Shown one piece after another: positions 15,753 to 19,674 of a stretch of DNA of 19,674 bases (within the stretch, counting starts at the first letter, position 1; each line of letters begins with the position of its first letter). The stretch lies in the NCBI GenBank assembly GCA_023145575.1, contig JAGLDN010000061.1, forward strand, positions 1-19,674, read 5' to 3'. The position numbers and the translations under genes are program-made. Under the pieces are notes generated by a model that did no database searches, was not told where the DNA came from, and saw nothing but the letters and a program-made list of their open reading frames with translations. The DNA comes from Psychromonas sp. (GTDB lineage Bacteria > Pseudomonadota > Gammaproteobacteria > Enterobacterales > Psychromonadaceae).

Positions 15753-15990
15753 ATGCCATGTGACGTAAAATGTAACGTTAGATCGGCAAATTGTGCTAAG
15801 GTACTCGACATACCATTGTCCTGTTAATCATTAACTAGGTTAATCGCCTGAGGTAGAATTAAAATAAAGACTTTAATTCGTAAGGAGTCGTTCTAGGTCG
15901 TAATTTATAACGATTTAGATTACTTCAAATAGCTAAGCCTGTAGTGCAAGGCTCGAAAACAAGCTTTGCGTTTAACATTCGAAAAGATAA
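15753..15990 (+). repeat. MITE-like repeat, copy downstream of lspA
   Basis: The left end is ATGCCATGTGACG, and the body has CAAATTGTGCTAA (15787), ATTAACTAGGTTAA, the 25-base centre (15856-15880) and GAGTCGTTCTAGGTC. GTTTAACATTCGAAAAGATAA forms the right end near 15990; it aligns with GTTTAACATGGGGATAA at 9168-9184. It matches the copy upstream of lspA in reverse orientation. The stretch 15991-16140 that follows holds only a 6-bp inverted repeat (TAGATT/AATCTA) and no gene. Confidence 0.65.
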
Positions 15991-16140
15991 TAGCTATAAA
16001 ATATCAATTACAATAAATTGCTTTCTATTAGATTGCCTAAAATAATCTACTTTCGTGTATAAGTTTCGTAATGAGAAGAACCTTTTATATCAACTTACGC
16101 CTTGAATTTAGCTGTTTTACCTGCGTAAAATTTAGATTGC

Positions 16141-17165
16141 ATTGGCAGATTCAACCCCCAAGTGCATAATAGTGATGCTGCTAGTGCTGGCATCTGTTTC
16201 ATCATTATTTCGAATGGTGTTTGGAATAATATAATTTTTCTTTGCCTATTTTTTAACTGAATTAAATTGCTACGAACAGCTTCATCGTGGATCAGTTTAA
16301 AATCTGTAGATTTAGACCAATATTGTCAAATCAGTCTATTGGTATTTTCAATAAACCCTCGCTGTCATGAACAGTATGGATCGGCAAAAAATAGCTACAT
16401 TCAAGTTTTTCGACACTTCTTTATGATAAGAAAATCTTTCACATTGTCTGTTGTGATTGTTAAAACTAAATAGTTAAATGGAGTCAATAATTAAATCGTT
16501 GCATCTGTCACTGTTCTCGCTGATTAATCGAAAATTCGTTTAGTTACAGTGTAACGAGCGAGTCGCTCAACTACCGTAAGCAAAGCACCGCTATGGTCTT
16601 TACCTATGATCAAATGTATATCCCAATCACCAATTCGAGTACACTCATCAGTGATATCTGGACGGTATTCTATACAAACTTGATCCTTTATATACCCGTG
16701 GGCAGCCTGCTTTTCCATAGGTCTGCAAGTCTATAACCTCGCTTTCCTATACAGGAATTTGTAGAGCTCTCCACCTTGCTTTTGATGTTCCAAAAATGAA
16801 TTTATAAATTGTTTCATGGTTGACTTTAATGGTCTTTACAATATGAGCCTTTAATCGGCCAGTTATTTGCTCGGGCCTCCATTTTTTGAGTTTTTGACGT
16901 AATGTATTCAAGCGTTTTAATCGTCATAACGCGAGAGAAAACAGCTCTTGTTCGCCTTTTAATTGCTTTGTATAGCACGATTACCTCGCTTGTAAATATT
17001 GCGCGTTTCAACTATCGTGAAATCGTTGATTGGTGGACACCATGTTGCTTGGCTATTTTTGTTTGATTTATTGTGCTTTTATTAAGGGCGTAAAATTGGT
17101 ATCTTAGAGCCTTAGTCAGTTGTTTATGGTTTTTAATTATTTGCATCTCTTGTCACAGGAAAGGT
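16141..17165 (-). mobile_element. Decayed IS30-family insertion sequence
   Basis: A single IS30-type transposase remnant occupies about 1.0 kb, the usual size for this family. Possible degenerate terminal inverted repeats are TGGCAGATTCAACCCCCAAG at 16144-16163 and, on the other strand near 17165, CCTTTCCTGTGACAAGAGAT. The resemblance is poor, so the limits are approximate. I could not identify target-site duplications. The element sits between lspA and fkpB, next to a repeat copy. Confidence 0.6.
16164..17146 (-). pseudogene. IS30-family transposase, multiply broken
   Basis: Joined across frames, the minus strand gives an almost full-length IS30 transposase. From an ATG at 17146 comes a helix-turn-helix (KIAKQHGVHQSTISR) ending at a stop. 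LKR follows, then a frameshift to NIYKRGNRAIQSN. Another frame has KKWRPEQITGRLK and VNHETIYKFIFG. From 16718 one frame runs to the C-terminus: ECTRIGDWDIHLIIGKDHSG, LTITTDNVKDF, FADPY, QRGFIENTN, KSTDFK and KNRQRK. Several in-frame stops interrupt this stretch, including TGA in place of the expected Trp before QRG and TGA in place of Arg after NRLI. The first catalytic Asp of the DDE triad (GDWEID in active members) is His here; the second Asp and the Glu remain. The enzyme must be dead. Confidence 0.85.
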
Positions 17166-17235
17166 AGTGAATATATACTCAACGGGCTACTTTTTCAACT
17201 AATTTAAGCTATGCATTTGAGAATTGAATCTAAGA

Positions 17236-17241
17236 TATAAT
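17236..17241 (+). promoter_or_regulatory. Possible -10 box before fkpB-ispH
   Basis: TATAAT lies 14 bases before the fkpB ATG with no convincing -35 box at 16-18 bases. A transcript from it would have a very short leader. It is listed because the insertion upstream probably cuts fkpB-ispH from its usual operon promoter. Confidence 0.25.
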
Positions 17242-17255
17242 TAAAGAAGAAACAA

Positions 17256-17690
17256 ATGAAATATATAAAAAATAACAGCGAAGTTCTGATCCACTTATCG
17301 ATTAAGTTGCCTGATGGTAGTGCCGTTGACAGCACTAAAGTTGAGAACAAACCTGCTAAATTTGTGATGGGTGATGGTAGTTTAACTGATGGTTTGGAAG
17401 CGTGTTTAATGGGGCTTGAAGAAGGAAAATCGGATTCATTTACGCTCGCGCCGGAATCAACATTTGGGTTATCAAATCCTGATAATATTCATTATGTAGA
17501 TTTGAATAAATTTAACAGTGAGGCGCCTGCTGAGGTTGGAGCAATTATTAGTTTTACGCAACCTGATGGCAGTGAATTACCTGGAATTATTCGTGAAATT
17601 GTCTCCGATAGTGTGACCGTTGATTTTAATCATCCGTTGGCAGGGCAAACACTCACTTTTGATGTTGAAGTATTAGAAATAATCAAATAA
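17256..17690 (+). CDS. fkpB: FKBP-type peptidyl-prolyl isomerase, FkpB (SlpA) type
   Basis: FkpB is a small cytoplasmic prolyl isomerase and chaperone. The 144-residue product (E. coli 149) aligns along its whole length. The FKBP half-domain has VLIHLSIKLPDGSAVDST and FVMGDGSLTDGLEACLMGL, followed by the inserted flap (about 67-120, as in SlyD). DFNHPLAGQTLTFDVEVLEI is the family's most conserved segment. It lacks the His-rich metal-binding tail of SlyD, which favours FkpB. AAAGAAGAAA precedes the ATG, and ispH starts 12 bases after the stop, as in E. coli. The lspA gene that usually precedes it is 1.5 kb away, beyond a dead IS30 element and a repeat. Confidence 0.95.
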   Translation: MKYIKNNSEVLIHLSIKLPDGSAVDSTKVENKPAKFVMGDGSLTDGLEACLMGLEEGKSDSFTLAPESTFGLSNPDNIHYVDLNKFNSEAPAEVGAIISFTQPDGSELPGIIREIVSDSVTVDFNHPLAGQTLTFDVEVLEIIK

Positions 17691-17702
17691 AGAGAATGAT
17701 TT

Positions 17703-18647
17703 ATGAAAGTAATTTTAGCGAATCCCCGCGGATTTTGCGCTGGCGTGCATCGTGCAATCAATATTGTAGATCGTGCTCTTGAGCTTTTCCCCCCACCTAT
17801 TTATGTGCGTCATGAAGTTGTACATAATCGATTTGTTGTTGAGAGCCTAAAGTTGCGTGGAGCGATTTTTGTTGAGGAGCTTGATGAAGTCCCTGATAAT
17901 AATATTGTTATTTTTAGTGCGCATGGTGTTTCCCAGTCAGTGAAAAAAGAAGCCCAGTCGCGCGCGTTAAAAGTATTTGATGCCACTTGTCCGTTGGTTA
18001 CAAAAGTCCATATGGAAATTACACGCGCAAGTAAAAAAGGGCTTGAATGTATTCTTATTGGTCATGCAGGACACCCTGAAGTTATCGGTACAATGGGCCA
18101 GTATGACAATGACAATGCTGGTATTTATTTAATCGAGTCTATTGAAGATGTTGATAAATTAATGGTTAAAAATCCGCTTAAATTGACGTTTAGCTCCCAA
18201 ACTACCCTGTCAATTGATGATACAATTGAAATTATTGATGCACTTAAAATAAAATATCCAAAAATACAAGGTCCTCGCAAAAATGATATCTGTTATGCTA
18301 CACAAAATCGTCAAGATTCAGTGAAAGCGTTAGCGAAAATAACCGAATTAGTTTTAGTGGTTGGATCGGCTTATTCATCGAATTCAAACCGCTTACGAGA
18401 AAAAGCGGCTTGTGAGGGGATCAATGCTTATCTTATCGATAATACTAAAGATATCAAGAGCAAGTGGTTTGATGGTGTAAGCTCTGTTGGTGTTACTGCT
18501 GGTGCATCGGCGCCTGAGGTGTTGGTTGAAGATGTTGTGGCGCATTTAAAATCGATAGGTGGAAGTGTGATTATTGAAAATTCAGGTGTAAAAGAATCCA
18601 CGGTTTTTGATTTACCGCGAGAATTACGAATAAAAGAAGTTAAATAA
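17703..18647 (+). CDS. ispH: 4-hydroxy-3-methylbut-2-enyl diphosphate reductase
   Basis: IspH carries out the last step of the MEP pathway, converting HMBPP to IPP and DMAPP with an iron-sulfur cluster. The 314-residue product (E. coli 316) keeps the three cluster ligands Cys12 (RGFCAGV), Cys96 (DATCPLV) and Cys197 (NDICYAT). It also keeps the substrate-site residues His41, His124, Glu126 (GHPEVIGT) and Thr167, all at the E. coli numbers. It lies 12 bases after fkpB, so the two are probably co-transcribed. No clear terminator follows. The enzyme implies that isoprenoids are made by the MEP route. Confidence 0.98.
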   Translation: MKVILANPRGFCAGVHRAINIVDRALELFPPPIYVRHEVVHNRFVVESLKLRGAIFVEELDEVPDNNIVIFSAHGVSQSVKKEAQSRALKVFDATCPLVTKVHMEITRASKKGLECILIGHAGHPEVIGTMGQYDNDNAGIYLIESIEDVDKLMVKNPLKLTFSSQTTLSIDDTIEIIDALKIKYPKIQGPRKNDICYATQNRQDSVKALAKITELVLVVGSAYSSNSNRLREKAACEGINAYLIDNTKDIKSKWFDGVSSVGVTAGASAPEVLVEDVVAHLKSIGGSVIIENSGVKESTVFDLPRELRIKEVK

Positions 18648-18844
18648 CCTTGTTTCGGGTTCAGAAGTGATTTTATTTTTATTTAAATAAATATTATCGT
18701 ATAATTGCCATATTCTGAAATATTTAGACCATCAATACAAATTTGCGAAATAATAACGGACTGTTATGAGTAAATTTAACTAACATTGTGGCAAGTTGCC
18801 TTGCCCTGTGGGGTGCTTTAGATCGAATGTCGAGTCGTGTCCTG

Positions 18845-18892
18845 AAATACGAGCTAAAGTCTGATAAAGTATTTTGAGGTCACATGGGTATA
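18845..18892 (-). repeat. Single end of the MITE-like repeat upstream of glnB
   Basis: GAGCTAAAGTCTGA at 18851-18864, followed by GTATTTTGAGGTCACATGGG and TAT, aligns base for base over most of its length with the complement of 9114-9150 and with 1-47. No core or second terminus was found between 18648 and 18845, so this may be a truncated copy. The rest of the 329-bp gap between ispH and glnB is AT-rich and shows no gene. Confidence 0.55.
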
Positions 18893-18976
18893 AATAAATA
18901 GTACAAAAATTTATGCCGAATTCAGATTATTTGTGCGACAGGCAGAAAAACTCAAATAAATGTTATAGGAAGAGAA

Positions 18977-19315
18977 ATGAAAAAAATTGAAGCTATAATT
19001 AAACCATTCAAAATTGATGATGTTCGTGAAGCATTAGCAGAGATCGATGTATCAGGAATGACGGTGTCTGAGGTCAAAGGTTTTGGACGTCAAAAAGGGC
19101 ATACAGAGCTTTATCGTGGTGCTGAATATATGGTGGATTTTTTACCCAAGGTAAAAATTGAAATTGTGGTTAAGCAAGAAAATGTTGAGCGCTGTATTGA
19201 AGCGATCATAAGTACGGCTCAAACAGGAAAAATTGGCGATGGTAAAATTTTTGTAATACCTGTCGAACGAGTTATTCGTATTCGTACAGGCGAAGAAGAT
19301 GAGGATGCGATTTAA
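18977..19315 (+). CDS. glnB: Nitrogen regulatory protein PII
   Basis: PII is a trimeric cytoplasmic signal protein that senses 2-oxoglutarate and ATP/ADP and controls glutamine synthetase adenylylation and the NtrB/NtrC system. The 112-residue product is nearly colinear with E. coli GlnB. It has the N-terminal KKIEAIIKPFKIDDVREAL, the T-loop with Tyr51 (RGAEYMVDF), the site of uridylylation, and the B-loop TAQTGKIGDGKIFV. RTGEEDEDAI forms the C-terminus. Resemblance to the GlnB ending and the absence of an adjacent amtB favour GlnB over GlnK. AGGAAG lies five bases before the ATG. The gene stands alone, with a repeat end about 85 bases upstream. Confidence 0.95.
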   Translation: MKKIEAIIKPFKIDDVREALAEIDVSGMTVSEVKGFGRQKGHTELYRGAEYMVDFLPKVKIEIVVKQENVERCIEAIISTAQTGKIGDGKIFVIPVERVIRIRTGEEDEDAI

Positions 19316-19395
19316 TAAGTTCTAAAGCCCGTTTAATTTACCTTTTATCCACAGGGCGGGATAATGGCTTGAATAAATGTCAACAATACAATATC

Positions 19396-19674
19396 TCATA
19401 TTTGAATTTTTATTCCCAATTGGCTTTTGCCAATTTCCTCGACACGGTCTTTAAAATTATTTTCTTTTATAATATTTAATAAAGCCCCTCTAAATGCACA
19501 TAAATTTCGTACGCAATCTTGAGCATAAATTTGGCATTCATCCTTTCTAGATGTAGCATTTAAAACCTAGGGCTGACTATTTTCTATGGCTCAGTGATTT
19601 CTGATATAACAATAAATATCTTTTACATCATCGGCAATAGAAGTGCATGCGATCACTAGGGGCTGTTGATCTTT
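19396..19674 (-). pseudogene. Remnant of an unrecognised protein-coding gene
   Basis: The minus strand can be read in one frame from the window edge to a TGA at 19396, with two internal stops (TGA at 19591-19593 and TAG at 19567-19569). The last stretch, 56 codons without a stop, looks protein-like, with mixed polar and hydrophobic residues (ECQIYAQDCVRNLCAFRGAL and NIIKENNFKDRVEEIG) suggesting helices. I do not recognise the family. It could also be chance reading of AT-rich DNA; no start codon or neighbour helps. Bases 19316-19395 between glnB and this remnant show no clear terminator. Confidence 0.35.
19418..19435. repeat. Perfect 7-bp hairpin
   Basis: AATTGGC and GCCAATT flank a TTTT loop. 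It lies about 100 bases after glnB and inside the putative gene remnant. No T-run follows on the plus strand, so a terminator role for glnB is doubtful. Confidence 0.45.

Noticed and set aside
18788..18804. Sigma-54 promoter for glnB (TGGCAAG...TTGC)
   Set aside because: The GG and GC doublets are separated by 11 bases instead of the required 10, and the site is about 170 bases from the gene.
19651..19674. GGGGCTGTTGATCTTT at the window edge as an insertion-sequence terminus
   Set aside because: It looks like a possible transposon end, but it is cut by the window edge and no partner or transposase is visible.

Overview
The window reads as chromosomal DNA of an AT-rich gammaproteobacterium. 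The murJ, ribF, ileS, lspA, fkpB, ispH and glnB products all resemble their Escherichia coli counterparts, and the order ribF-ileS-lspA-fkpB-ispH is the enteric one. The genus cannot be named from the sequence. Decayed insertion-sequence and gene remnants plus many small non-coding repeats suggest a genome with relaxed selection, perhaps host-associated; this is inference.

Layout. Positions 36-1058 (minus) hold a family 9 glycosyltransferase (LPS heptosyltransferase type). Positions 1727-8752 (minus) hold a co-directional outer-membrane uptake locus, in transcription order: BtuB-like TonB-dependent receptor, periplasmic binding protein, FecCD/BtuC permease, BtuD/FecE ATPase, ExbB-like protein, TonB. 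Together these would form a complete import route for cobalamin, a siderophore or haem, except that no exbD is present. Positions 9291-14758 (plus) hold murJ (lipid II flippase, TTG start), ribF and ileS. lspA (15230-15730), fkpB-ispH (17256-18647) and glnB (18977-19315) follow. A gene remnant (19396-19674, minus) closes the window.

The main non-textbook content is between the genes. A MITE-like repeat family with ends resembling ATACCCATGTGAC occupies most long gaps: 1090-1500, about 8908-9185, about 14996-15216 and 15753-15990. Isolated ends lie at 1-47 and about 18845-18892. Three copies share an identical 25-base centre built on the inverted repeat GAATTAAA/TTTAATTC. Two copies in opposite orientation bracket lspA closely, with their ends facing the gene. 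Another end supplies the stop codon of the heptosyltransferase. A multiply broken IS30-family transposase (about 16141-17165, minus) lies between lspA and fkpB, so the normally compact ileS-lspA-fkpB-ispH run is split by mobile DNA on both sides of lspA.

No tRNA, rRNA, CRISPR array or replication origin was recognised.
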